This document shows, piece after piece, positions 10,713 through 20,473 of a stretch of 64,000 nt of DNA; position 1 is the stretch's first letter; the number at the start of each line of letters is the position of its first letter. The translations under genes were made by a program, and so were the position numbers. The notes under the pieces were generated by a model. The model saw nothing but the letters and a program-made list of their open reading frames with translations, was not told where the DNA came from and made no database searches. The stretch comes from Pseudomonas jinjuensis (lineage in GTDB: Bacteria; Pseudomonadota; Gammaproteobacteria; Pseudomonadales; Pseudomonadaceae), in NCBI RefSeq assembly GCF_900103845.1, contig NZ_FNIJ01000016.1, forward strand, positions 62,001-126,000, written 5' to 3'.

Positions 10713-11207
10713 TCAGTGGTCGTGGCGGGTCAGCTTGTCCAGGTAACCCATGGCGAACGCCGACAGCACGAAGGTGAGGTGGATGATCACGTACCACATC
10801 AGCTTGTTGTCCGGGACGTTCTTCGCATCCATGAAGATGCGCAGCAGATGGATCGAGGAGATCGCCACGATGGAGGCCGCCACCTTGTTCTTCAGCGAAC
10901 CGGCGTCCATCTTGCCCAGCCAGTTGAGCTTGTCCTTGCTCTCGTCGATGTCCAGCTGCGACACGAAGTTCTCGTAGCCGGAGAACATCACCATCACCAG
11001 CAGGCCGCCCACCAGCGCCATGTCGATCAGCGAGAGGATGACCAGCACCAGGTCCGCCTCGGCGATGCTGAAGACGCTGGGCAGCACATGGACGATTTCC
11101 TGGAAGAACTTGAGGGTCAGCGCCAGCAGGGCCAGCGACAGACCGATGTAGATGGGCGCCAGCAGCCAGCGCGCGGCGTACAGGCCATTTTCGATGAAGC
11201 GTTCCAT
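10713..11207 (-). CDS. UPF0114 (YqhA) family inner-membrane protein
   Basis: A 164-residue membrane protein of the YqhA/TIGR00645 family, of unknown function. Four hydrophobic segments are visible (around residues 10-35, 48-75, 105-125 and 133-155). Conserved features include [20 protein letters not shown] at the start and the loop [21 protein letters not shown]. It has an independent position with about 100 bases to the next gene. Its place between DUF6482 and the 113-residue protein matches P. aeruginosa PA4574. Confidence 0.88.
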   Translation of the reverse strand: MERFIENGLYAARWLLAPIYIGLSLALLALTLKFFQEIVHVLPSVFSIAEADLVLVILSLIDMALVGGLLVMVMFSGYENFVSQLDIDESKDKLNWLGKMDAGSLKNKVAASIVAISSIHLLRIFMDAKNVPDNKLMWYVIIHLTFVLSAFAMGYLDKLTRHDH

Positions 11208-11276
11208 AGCACTCGCAAGGTTGGTCGAAAGTCCGCGAGTATATCCGAACAGGTGCTGCGAGTTATCCAGCGAAAC

Positions 11277-11285
11277 TGTGGATAA
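11277..11285. promoter_or_regulatory. Perfect DnaA-box consensus
   Basis: TGTGGATAA is an exact match to the DnaA box (TTATCCACA on the other strand). A degenerate inverted copy TTATCCAGC lies at 11263-11271. A second exact box is at 11794-11802, on the far side of the adjacent small gene. Function is not established. Confidence 0.35.
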
Positions 11286-11371
11286 ATATGTGAACGATGG
11301 CAGGATGGATGCCTGTCACCGAGGCGTCATGCGGCCTGCAGCGGGTTGGGCAAAGTCTGTGCAGGGCCGGA

Positions 11372-11713
11372 TCAGGGTTCCGGATGGAACTGGTAGTCGC
11401 CGATATTACGCACGCGCTCGCCATTCAACCGTCGCAGTTCCGCCTGCAGGTGGAGCTGCCAGATCTGCGGGTCGTCCGCAACGATGTAACCCTGCTGGGC
11501 CAGGCAATCGGCGATCGCCTCGAGCACCCCTTCCGCCACGAAAGGCCCGGGAAACGGGCCCTGCGCCTTGATCGCAGTGGGTTGCGCACCCGCCATCCCG
11601 GCGGCGCAGAGCAGTGTCCAGAGTCCCTTCTCTCCGGCCAGCGGCCTGATCTCGCATTCGATTCGCGTGGTCAGCCCCAGGCAGGGGCGGATAAGGCAGA
11701 GGTTACGCGGCAT
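11372..11713 (-). CDS. Conserved hypothetical protein (PA4575-like)
   Basis: A 113-residue protein I cannot assign. It contains four cysteines (NLCLIRPCLGL, IECEIRP, LLCAAG) in the first half and one in DCLAQQG. There is no obvious signal peptide or transmembrane helix. The end QAELRRLNGERVRNIGDYQF is charged. It sits between YqhA and the Lon-like protease as PA4575 does in PAO1, so synteny supports it as a real gene. Flanking DnaA-box-like sequences lie on both sides. Confidence 0.7.
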   Translation of the reverse strand: MPRNLCLIRPCLGLTTRIECEIRPLAGEKGLWTLLCAAGMAGAQPTAIKAQGPFPGPFVAEGVLEAIADCLAQQGYIVADDPQIWQLHLQAELRRLNGERVRNIGDYQFHPEP

Positions 11714-11793
11714 GGCGGCACCCTCGCGGTTGGCTGATTTGAGCCTACACCCAGCCTAGCACGTGAGAAAGCGCCGAACTTGTCCAGCCGTTC

Positions 11794-11802
11794 TGTGGAT
11801 AA
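11794..11802. promoter_or_regulatory. Second perfect DnaA-box consensus
   Basis: TGTGGATAA followed by CCCTGTGGA, a tandem partial copy, upstream of the 113-residue gene. See the box at 11277. Confidence 0.35.
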
Positions 11803-11901
11803 CCCTGTGGAGAGGATTTGGAGAAGCGCAGCGGAACAGCGCCGCTGCGCGGTTCCGGGGCGCTGCTCGGCGACTGCCCAGCCACGCCCCGGAGAGGCCG
11901 G

Positions 11902-14394
11902 TCAGTCAGCGTCCTTCTTCTTGCGCGCGCGTTCCTTTTCCACCGGCGCCCTGGATTTGGCGACCTTGGCCGCCAGCTCCTTCAGCGGCTTGTCCTTGTC
12001 CTCGTCTTCCACGTCCATCTCGGCGATTTCCCGCAGGCGCTCGACGACCCGCGCATTCACGCTGCCGGCCGGGAAGTTGCCCTTCTCGTCCGGCTCTCCG
12101 GCCGGCTGGCCGACCAGCAGGCTCAGCGCCTCGTCGACCTGGCGCACGGCGTAGACGTGGAACAGGCCGTTGCGCACCGCCTGCAGCACGCGCTCGTCGA
12201 GCATCAGGGTGGTGATGTTGGCGTGCGGGATGATCACTCCCTGCTCGCCGGTCAGGCCGCGCGCCTCGCAGAGGCGGAAGAAGCCCTCGATCTTCTCGTT
12301 GACCCCGCCGACCGCCTGCACTTCGCCGAACTGGTTGATCGAGCCGGTGATGGCGAAGCACTGCCGCAGCGGCGTGCGCGACAGCGCCGAGATCAGCGTG
12401 CAGACCTCGCCCAGCGAGGCGCTGTCGCCATCGACGTAGCCGTAGGACTGCTCCAGGGCGATGCTGGCGGAAATCTCCAGGGGGAATTCCTGGGCGTAGC
12501 GGCTGCCGAGGTAGCCGGTGAGGATCATCACGCCCTTGGAGTGGATCGGCTGGCCGAGGTTGACCTCGCGCTCGATGTCGACGATGCCGCTGCTGCCCGG
12601 GTAGACCGTGGCGGAAATCCGCGCCGGCACGCCGAAGGCGGTATCGCCCACTTCCAGCACCGTCAGGCCGTTGCACTTGCCCACCGCGGCGCCTTCGGTA
12701 TCGATCAGGATGATCCCCGCCAGCATGTCGTCCAGCACCCGCGCGGAAACGCGGCCGGTGCGGGTTTCCTTGGCCTTCAGGGCGCGTTCGATATGGCCGA
12801 GGTCGGTGACCTCCTCGTTGGCCAGCTGGCGGATGAAATCGGCCTCGCTGACCAGTTGGAACAGGTCGCTGATCCGCGCCGACAGCCGCCCCTGGTGCTC
12901 GGCCAGGCGCGCGCTGTAGGTCGCCAGGCGCGCCACCGCGGCGGACGTCAGCGGCGCCAGGCCCTCTTCCGAGGTGCGCGTCTTCAGCAGCTGGGAGAAC
13001 TGCTCCAGGGTGTCGTCGCCCAGCGGGATGTCTTCGTCGAAGTCCACCAGCACGCGGAACATTTCCTGGAAGTCCGGATCGAGGTCCTGCAGCGTGTAGT
13101 AGATCTGCCGCGAGCCGATGATGATCACCTTCAGCTGCAGCGGGATCACCTGCGGCGTCAGGGTCATGGCGGCCAGGCGGCCCAGTTCGGCCAGCGGCGA
13201 TTCCATCTTCAGCTGGCGCGACTGCAGGGCGCGCTTGAGCGCATCCCAGACGAAGGGCTCGCCGAGCAGCTTCTCCGCCTCCAGCACCAGGAAGCCGCCG
13301 TTGGCGCGGTGCAGCGCGCCCGGGCGCAGCTGGCGGTAGCTGGTGTACAGCGCGCCCTGGTCGGAGGAGTACTCGATGCGGCCGAACAGGTTGTCGTAGG
13401 TCGGGTGCGACTCGAACACCACCGGCGCGCCACTGGTGGTGTGGTGGCCGATCACCTGGTTCGGCGCGTACTGTTCCACCAGCATCAGCTTGCGCTGCGG
13501 GTCGGCGCGGCCCTCGTCGCCCAGCTGGTCGACGACGGTCTTCAGCAGGTTGAGCTGCATCGCCTGCAGATAGGCGCAGATCCCGGAGTTGTTGTTGTAC
13601 TTCTCCACCAGCGGCGCCAGCAGCGGCTGCAGCGCCAGGGCGATGGTTTCCTCGTTGAGCTGGCGCAGCTGGTTGCTCGACTCGCGCTTCCATTGCGGCA
13701 GGCCGACGAGTTCCTCGTTCAGCTGTTCCTCGAGGTCGGCGATGTCGGCGTGGAAGCGCTCGCGCTCGGCTTCCGGCAACTGCGCGAACTCGGCCTCGTC
13801 GAGGGCCTTGCCGTCCTTCATCGGGGTGAAGGCGATGTTCGCGCTGTCGCGGTACAGCGCCACCTCCTTCTCCAGGGCGCGGCGCTCGATGGCGTCCAGG
13901 GCCTTGTCATAGCGCTGGTTGAAGGCGCGGTCGATGGCGCTCTTCTTCTGCTGGTAGGCCGGGCTCTCGAACACCGAGGGGAAGGTCGACAGCAGGTTGT
14001 CGATCAGTTGGTCGATATCCTCGCCGAAATCCGCGGCGTTGCCCGGCGGCAGCTCGATGGCCCGGGGCTCGCGCGATTCATCGAAATTGTTGACGTAGAC
14101 CCAGTCGGCCGGAGTGGCCAGGCGCTTGCCCTCGGCCTTCAGGTAGCGCTGGACGAAGGAGAAGCGGCCGGTGCCCGGCTCGCCCATGACGAAGACGTTG
14201 TAGCCCGGACGCGGCATGGCCACGCCGAACTGCAGGGCCTGCACCGCGCGCTCCTGGCCGAGCACGCCGCGGAAGGGCTCCAGCTCGTCGGTGGTGGCGA
14301 AGGGAAACTGCTCGGGCGAGAAGGGGCGGGTCAGTTCATCGGGCGCCAGGCGCAGGCCGGCGGCAATGGATTCGGGCATCGGGAGTCCTTGCAT
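11902..14394 (-). CDS. Lon-related AAA protease (AAA_32/LonB-like, PA4576-like)
   Basis: An 830-residue Lon-family protein with an N-terminal AAA module and a C-terminal S16 protease domain (about 550-770). The catalytic Ser is visible in YVDGDSASLGE and the Lys in AVGGVNEKIEGFF. The tail is Lys/Asp/Glu-rich. The Walker A region reads GEPGTGRFSF, with Arg in place of the usual Lys and Phe in place of Ser/Thr, so ATP hydrolysis by this site is doubtful. E. coli YcbZ is the nearest named relative I can suggest. Initiation may be at MQGLP or five codons later at MPESIAAG. It is divergent from nothing close and ends before an empty 188-base gap. Confidence 0.85.
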   Translation of the reverse strand: MQGLPMPESIAAGLRLAPDELTRPFSPEQFPFATTDELEPFRGVLGQERAVQALQFGVAMPRPGYNVFVMGEPGTGRFSFVQRYLKAEGKRLATPADWVYVNNFDESREPRAIELPPGNAADFGEDIDQLIDNLLSTFPSVFESPAYQQKKSAIDRAFNQRYDKALDAIERRALEKEVALYRDSANIAFTPMKDGKALDEAEFAQLPEAERERFHADIADLEEQLNEELVGLPQWKRESSNQLRQLNEETIALALQPLLAPLVEKYNNNSGICAYLQAMQLNLLKTVVDQLGDEGRADPQRKLMLVEQYAPNQVIGHHTTSGAPVVFESHPTYDNLFGRIEYSSDQGALYTSYRQLRPGALHRANGGFLVLEAEKLLGEPFVWDALKRALQSRQLKMESPLAELGRLAAMTLTPQVIPLQLKVIIIGSRQIYYTLQDLDPDFQEMFRVLVDFDEDIPLGDDTLEQFSQLLKTRTSEEGLAPLTSAAVARLATYSARLAEHQGRLSARISDLFQLVSEADFIRQLANEEVTDLGHIERALKAKETRTGRVSARVLDDMLAGIILIDTEGAAVGKCNGLTVLEVGDTAFGVPARISATVYPGSSGIVDIEREVNLGQPIHSKGVMILTGYLGSRYAQEFPLEISASIALEQSYGYVDGDSASLGEVCTLISALSRTPLRQCFAITGSINQFGEVQAVGGVNEKIEGFFRLCEARGLTGEQGVIIPHANITTLMLDERVLQAVRNGLFHVYAVRQVDEALSLLVGQPAGEPDEKGNFPAGSVNARVVERLREIAEMDVEDEDKDKPLKELAAKVAKSRAPVEKERARKKKDAD

Positions 14395-14478
14395 CGAGCG
14401 GCGCGACGCCGCGGAGAGTTGTCCGCATTCTCGCGCTGCCCGAATGCCACTGGCAAGGCGCTCCGCCGATGTCCGGGG

Positions 14479-14802
14479 TCAGTGCTGCAGATCGGCGCAG
14501 CGCAGGCAGTATTCCGCCGCCGGCAGGGCTTCCAGGCGCCTGCTTTCGATCGCTTCGCCACAGCGTTCGCAGTAGCCGTAGTTGCCCTCGGCCAGGCGCA
14601 GGCGGGCCAGCCCGACCTGGCGCATGCCCGCCTCCGCCTCGGCCAGCAGGGCGCGCAATACGTCGTCGTTCTGTCGTTGCTGGGCCTGTTCGGCGAAGTC
14701 CGGGGAATGGGTTCGCCCGAGATCCCGGCGGATCGCTTCCGCGCGCTTGGAATACTCGGCAGCCAGCGCATCCAGCGCGGCACGGGGATCGAATGCGGAC
14801 AT
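14479..14802 (-). CDS. DksA/TraR-type zinc-finger protein
   Basis: A 107-residue DksA/TraR-like protein, expected to bind in the RNA polymerase secondary channel. An N-terminal coiled coil (about 10-70) is followed by a four-cysteine zinc finger (YGYCERCGEAI ... AEYCLRCADL), all four Cys present. It is shorter than DksA (about 150) and lacks DksA's C-terminal helix, resembling PA4577. The ribosome-binding site GGAGGGC precedes MSAFDPRAALDAL. It sits upstream of the Lon-like gene in the same direction with 84 bases between. Confidence 0.88.
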   Translation of the reverse strand: MSAFDPRAALDALAAEYSKRAEAIRRDLGRTHSPDFAEQAQQRQNDDVLRALLAEAEAGMRQVGLARLRLAEGNYGYCERCGEAIESRRLEALPAAEYCLRCADLQH

Positions 14803-15029
14803 GAAAGCCCTCCACGAAAAGGGAACTGTTCTGCAGTGTGGCTGGTTCCAGGCGAGTCGCTGCTGATGTCGATCAAACGGCCGGACCTCGTGCGGCAGAC
14901 GGCTTTCCTGCGGGGGCCTGACCGGCAGCGCGCCTTGACACCCTCAAGGCATTCCGAAAAGCTCTGGCAGGCGCTGCCTGCTGTCAGCAGTTAATTATGA
15001 TCCCGAACCGGAAAAAGAGAGATACGACG

Positions 15030-15518
15030 ATGAAAAGGATTCTGCTCGGAACCCTCCTGGCCACGGCCTCGCTCAGCGCCCTCGCCGATGCGCCCGGCAG
15101 CGACGGCTGCGGCTGGGGCAACCTGCTGTTCAAGGGACAGCGCGGCGTCGCCACCCACGTGCTGGCCGCCACCACCAACGGCAGTTCCGGCAACAACACC
15201 TTCGGCATGACCACCGGCACCAACGGCTGCCGCACCAACGGCGCGCTGACCTATGGCGGCAAGTCGATGGTCGTCCTCGGCAGCATCATGGACGAACTCT
15301 CCGAAGACATGGCCAAGGGCGACGGCGAAGCCCTCACCACCTACGCCGTGGTACTCGGCGTGCAGCCGGAGGACCGCGCCCACTTCGCCGAGGTCGCCCA
15401 TGAGCACTTCGCGCAGATCTTCGACCGGGCCGACGTCACCGCCGCCGACGTCTACGCCAACACCCAGCAGATCCTGAAGCAGGACGCCCGCCTGGCCAAG
15501 TACGCCGAGCAGGCCTGA
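15030..15518 (+). CDS. DUF3015 family exported protein
   Basis: A 162-residue exported protein (PA4578-like) with signal peptide MKRILLGTLLATASLSALAD. The mature part has the family's DGCGWGNLLFKGQRG motif and a Gly/Asn/Thr-rich stretch with a second Cys (GTNGCRTNGAL), suggesting a disulfide. The C-terminal half is helical and acidic. Function is unknown. An upstream in-frame ATG at 14997 is rejected because the signal peptide starts at 15030. A terminator follows. Confidence 0.88.
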   Translation: MKRILLGTLLATASLSALADAPGSDGCGWGNLLFKGQRGVATHVLAATTNGSSGNNTFGMTTGTNGCRTNGALTYGGKSMVVLGSIMDELSEDMAKGDGEALTTYAVVLGVQPEDRAHFAEVAHEHFAQIFDRADVTAADVYANTQQILKQDARLAKYAEQA

Positions 15519-15534
15519 TCCAGCGAACAGCAAC

Positions 15535-15556
15535 AGCCCGCCTTCCGGCGGGCTTT
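15535..15556 (+). terminator. Terminator of the DUF3015 gene
   Basis: Stem AGCCCGCC/GGCGGGCT with loop TTCC, followed by TTCTCTTTCC, 16 bases after the stop. It also lies directly upstream of the DUF4105 gene start. Confidence 0.75.
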
Positions 15557-15582
15557 CTCTTTCCATCCGGCTCCGGTCCCGA

Positions 15583-17448
15583 ATGCTCAAACGCCTGATG
15601 CCCTGGCTGGCGCTGTGCGCCTGCGCCACCTCCATCGCCGCCCCCGAGATCAGCGCCGAACGCGCCCGGGAGCTGGCCGCCCAGCCTTACTGGATCGCTC
15701 TCGGCCACTACCAGCCGGCCCGGCTCGGCGGCTGGACCAGCTTCGTCGACGATCCGGACTTCTTCCTCGCGCCCGATGGCGCCGAGCATCCGCAGGCCGA
15801 ACTGGCCGCCACGCTGAAGGCGCTCTACGCGCCGCCCGGCCTCGGCGACAGGCACGCCCAGTGCGTCTACCCGGCGCGCACCCGCTGGCTGCGCGACCAG
15901 TTGCAGCTCGACGACCTGCCGCAGGTCGAGTGTCCGGAATTCCAGGCCTGGTACCGCGACATCAACCCGCACAGCGCGGTGCTGGTGTTCCCCGCCGCGT
16001 ACCTGAACAGCCCGTCGTCGATGTTCGGCCACACCCTGCTGCGCATCGACCAGGCCGACGTCGACTCGAACAACACCGCCCTGCTCAGCTACGCACTGAA
16101 CTTCGGCGCCTTCATCGAGGGCATGGACAACAGCATCCTCTACGCCTGGAAGGGCCTGATGGGCGGCTATCCCGGCCTCTTCGCGCTGGTGCCCTACCGC
16201 GAGAAGCTCTCCGAATACAGCCGGCTGGAGAACCGCGACCTGTGGGAATACCGGCTGAACCTGACGCCCGAGGAAACCGGGCGCATGGTCGAGCACGTCT
16301 GGGAGCTCAAGCAGATCCGCTTCAAGTACTACTTCTTCGACGAGAACTGCTCGTTCCGCCTGCTCGAACTGCTGGAGATCGCCCGCCCCGGCGTCGAGCT
16401 GACCGACGACTTCCCGATCACCGCGATCCCCACCGACACCGTGCGCGCGGTGAAGAACGCCGGGATGATCGAGCAGATCGACTACCGCCCCTCCCGCGAG
16501 CGCGAACTGCTGGCCCGCGGCGCCCCGCTGGACCACGCCGAGAAACGCCTGGCCCGCGACCTGGCCGACGACGACAGCCTGCTCGACGGCGGCGAATTCC
16601 GCCGCCTGCCCACCGCCCGCCAGGCGCTGGTGCAGGACACCGCCTTCCGCCTGGTGCGCTACCGCGCCACCGGCCAGGAGCGCGACAGCACCATCGCCTC
16701 GCGCAGCTACAACCTGCTGCGGGCGATCAACCGCAACCCACCGCCGCCGCTGCACATCGAGCGCCCCGGCCAGCCGGAAGACGGCCACCAGTCGCGCACC
16801 TGGCAGCTCGGCCTCGGCAGCCGCGACGACCGGGCCTTCGCCGAATACGGCCTGCGCATGGCCTACCACGACCTCGACGACAACGCCTACGGCTTCCCGC
16901 TCGGCGCGCAGATCGAGATCGGCCAGCTCAAGCTGCGCCAGTACGAGGAAAACCGCTGGCAGCTGCAGCAGCTCGACCTGGTCACCATCCGCTCGCTGAC
17001 GCCGCGCAACGAGCTGCTGCAGCCGCTGTCCTGGCGCGTCGCCGGCGGCTGGGAGCGGGTGCTCGGCAAGGACAGCGACGACGGCCACGACACCCTCGCC
17101 GGCCACCTCGACGGCGGCGCCGGCGGCAGCTGGAAGCTGGGCGACGACCTGCAGCTCTACGCCCTCGGCACCGGGCGCCTGGAGAACAACCAGGACTTCG
17201 CCGCCACCGTCGCCCCGGCGCTCGGTTTCGATTCCGGCCTGCTCTGGCGCAACGGTCTCGGCAACCTGACCCTGGAAGCCAGGGGCGACTACTTCCACAA
17301 CGGCGAGGTGCGCCGCAGCCTCGCCTTCGCCCAGCAGGTCGAACTCGGCCGCAACCTCGGCCTGCGCCTGTCGGCGCAGCGGGAGTTCAGCCACCTCGCA
17401 GGTCCCGTCAACGAAGTCATGCTGCAACTGCGCTGGTACCATTACTGA
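15583..17448 (+). CDS. DUF4105 / Lnb N-terminal domain periplasmic protein
   Basis: A 621-residue exported protein (signal MLKRLMPWLALCACATSIAA). Residues about 100-310 form the Lnb_N/DUF4105 papain-like domain with SPSSMFGHTLLRID and YYFFDENCSFRLLELLE, where the Cys and the earlier His could form the active-site pair. The C-terminal half (about 400-621) is rich in alternating hydrophobic/polar residues and ends in Tyr (WYHY), as in a beta-barrel outer-membrane domain. PA4579-like. Substrate unknown; related Lnb proteins act in lipoprotein acylation, but that role is not shown here. Confidence 0.88.
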   Translation: MLKRLMPWLALCACATSIAAPEISAERARELAAQPYWIALGHYQPARLGGWTSFVDDPDFFLAPDGAEHPQAELAATLKALYAPPGLGDRHAQCVYPARTRWLRDQLQLDDLPQVECPEFQAWYRDINPHSAVLVFPAAYLNSPSSMFGHTLLRIDQADVDSNNTALLSYALNFGAFIEGMDNSILYAWKGLMGGYPGLFALVPYREKLSEYSRLENRDLWEYRLNLTPEETGRMVEHVWELKQIRFKYYFFDENCSFRLLELLEIARPGVELTDDFPITAIPTDTVRAVKNAGMIEQIDYRPSRERELLARGAPLDHAEKRLARDLADDDSLLDGGEFRRLPTARQALVQDTAFRLVRYRATGQERDSTIASRSYNLLRAINRNPPPPLHIERPGQPEDGHQSRTWQLGLGSRDDRAFAEYGLRMAYHDLDDNAYGFPLGAQIEIGQLKLRQYEENRWQLQQLDLVTIRSLTPRNELLQPLSWRVAGGWERVLGKDSDDGHDTLAGHLDGGAGGSWKLGDDLQLYALGTGRLENNQDFAATVAPALGFDSGLLWRNGLGNLTLEARGDYFHNGEVRRSLAFAQQVELGRNLGLRLSAQREFSHLAGPVNEVMLQLRWYHY

Positions 17449-17492
17449 GCCCCTCCTCCAAGCCCGCCGCAACGGCGGGCAGGAAGCACGAC

Positions 17493-18707
17493 ATGTCCGG
17501 CCCGACCATTCTCGAAGCCCCCGGCGGCAAACCGATCAAGCTCTGGACCCGGGGCGTCCCGGTGGAAGACGAAGCCCGCCAGCAACTGCTCAATACGGCG
17601 AAGATGCCGTTCATCTTCAAGCACCTGGCGGTGATGCCCGACGTCCACCTGGGCAAGGGCTCGACCATCGGCAGCGTGATCCCCACGCTCGGCGCCATCA
17701 TCCCGGCGGCGGTCGGCGTCGACATCGGCTGCGGCATGATCGCCGCGCGCACCTCGCTGAACGCCCGCGACCTGCCGGACAACCTGCACGGCCTGCGCAG
17801 CGCCATCGAGAAGGCCGTGCCCCACGGCAAGACCTTCGGCCGCCACGACCAGGGTGCCTGGAGCGACGTGCCGCAGGCCGCCGATGACGCCTGGAAGACC
17901 CTGGCCGGGCGCTTCCGGGCGATCACCGCGAAGTATCCGCAGCTGGAGAGGACCAACAACCGCCAGCACCTCGGCACCCTCGGCACCGGCAACCACTTCA
18001 TCGAGGTCTGCCTGGACGAGGCCGACCGCGTCTGGTTCATGCTGCACAGCGGCTCGCGCGGGGTGGGCAACGCCATCGGCTGCCTGTTCATCGAACTGGC
18101 CCAGGCCGACATGCGCCAGCACATGGCCAACCTGCCGGACCGCGACCTGGCCTACTTCGAGGAAGGCAGCCGGCATTTCGCCGACTACGTGGAAGCGGTC
18201 GGCTGGGCCCAGGACTTCGCCCGGCAGAACCGCGCGCTGATGATGCAGACGGTGATCCGGGCCGCACGCAGGGCCATCGGCAAGCCGTTCGAGGCCAGCC
18301 TGGAGGCGGTCAACTGCCACCACAACTACGTGCAGAAGGAACGCCACTTCGGCCGCGAGGTGCTGGTCACGCGCAAGGGCGCGGTGTCGGCGCAGAAGGG
18401 CGAGCTGGGCATCATCCCCGGCTCCATGGGGGCGAAGAGCTTCATCGTCCGCGGACTCGGCAACGAGGAGGCGTTCTGCTCCTGCAGCCATGGCGCCGGC
18501 CGGGTGATGAGCCGCACCCAGGCGAAGAAGCGCTTCAGCGTGGAAGACCAGGCCCGCGCCACCGCCCACGTCGAATGCCGCAAGGACAAGGACGTGATCG
18601 ACGAGATTCCCATGGCCTACAAGGACATCGACCGCGTGATGCAGGCGCAGAGCGACCTGGTCGAGGTGGTGCATACGCTGCGCCAGGTGGTGTGCGTGAA
18701 GGGCTGA
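17493..18707 (+). CDS. rtcB: RNA-splicing ligase RtcB
   Basis: GTP- and Mn-dependent ligase joining 3'-phosphate (or 2',3'-cyclic phosphate) and 5'-OH RNA ends. The protein has 404 residues from MSGPTILEAPGGKPIKLW. Metal ligands and active site are intact: VGVDIGCGMIAART, NHFIEV, HSGSRGVGN, NCHHNYVQ and the guanylylated His in CSHGAGRVMSRTQA. The reading frame stays open for 1.8 kb upstream through the DUF4105 gene, but that is a shadow. No rtcA or rtcR is adjacent, unlike the classical rtc operon. A CCCGCC/GGCGGG hairpin (17460-17481) separates it from DUF4105. Confidence 0.95.
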   Translation: MSGPTILEAPGGKPIKLWTRGVPVEDEARQQLLNTAKMPFIFKHLAVMPDVHLGKGSTIGSVIPTLGAIIPAAVGVDIGCGMIAARTSLNARDLPDNLHGLRSAIEKAVPHGKTFGRHDQGAWSDVPQAADDAWKTLAGRFRAITAKYPQLERTNNRQHLGTLGTGNHFIEVCLDEADRVWFMLHSGSRGVGNAIGCLFIELAQADMRQHMANLPDRDLAYFEEGSRHFADYVEAVGWAQDFARQNRALMMQTVIRAARRAIGKPFEASLEAVNCHHNYVQKERHFGREVLVTRKGAVSAQKGELGIIPGSMGAKSFIVRGLGNEEAFCSCSHGAGRVMSRTQAKKRFSVEDQARATAHVECRKDKDVIDEIPMAYKDIDRVMQAQSDLVEVVHTLRQVVCVKG

Positions 18708-18740
18708 CAAGCCCCCTGTCGAGCGGAGACTCCGGACCTG

Positions 18741-18865
18741 CAGGAGCGAGCTTGCTCGCGAACGCCCGGCTCGAACCGCGTGCCGATCGCCCAAATGAAA
18801 AACGGGCCGCAATCCTGCGACTGCGGCCCGTTCGGGGATGCTTCGCGAGCAAGCTCGCTCCTACG
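18741..18865. repeat. Inverted pair of REP-like palindromes
   Basis: AGGAGCGAGCTTGCTCGCGA (18741-18762) and its inverse (18844-18865) flank the gdhA terminator. Same family and REPIN-like layout as at 3974-4060. Confidence 0.8.
18797..18833 (-). terminator. Terminator of gdhA
   Basis: On the minus strand, stem GAACGGGCCGCAG/CTGCGGCCCGTT-type with a roughly 8-base loop, then TTTTTCATTTG. It lies 60 bases after the gdhA stop, nested inside the REP pair. Confidence 0.8.
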
Positions 18866-18892
18866 GGAAGCGAGCCTGCTGCGGGCGGCGGA

Positions 18893-20401
<1,509 letters not shown>

Positions 20402-20420
20402 TCAGGGCTGGTACGCACCA

Positions 20421-20460
20421 AAAAAAACGGGACCCGCAGATGCCCGCAGGTCCCGTTTTT
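20421..20460 (-). terminator. Bidirectional-type terminator after ettA
   Basis: AAAAACGGGACC ... GGTCCCGTTTTT with a Gly-codon-like GC loop: a long perfect stem with A and T tracts on both sides, just after the ettA stop (20474). Confidence 0.85.
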
Positions 20461-20473
20461 ATCGAGCCGGCTG

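Noticed and set aside
11818..14994. A 1058-codon open frame on the plus strand
   Set aside because: It is antisense to the Lon-like gene; its product is low-complexity His/Gln/Arg/Leu-rich, a typical shadow frame in GC-rich DNA.
15615..18707. A 1030-codon frame that looks like an Arg/Pro-rich protein fused to RtcB
   Set aside because: The first part is an out-of-frame shadow of the DUF4105 gene. RtcB has its own start at 17493.
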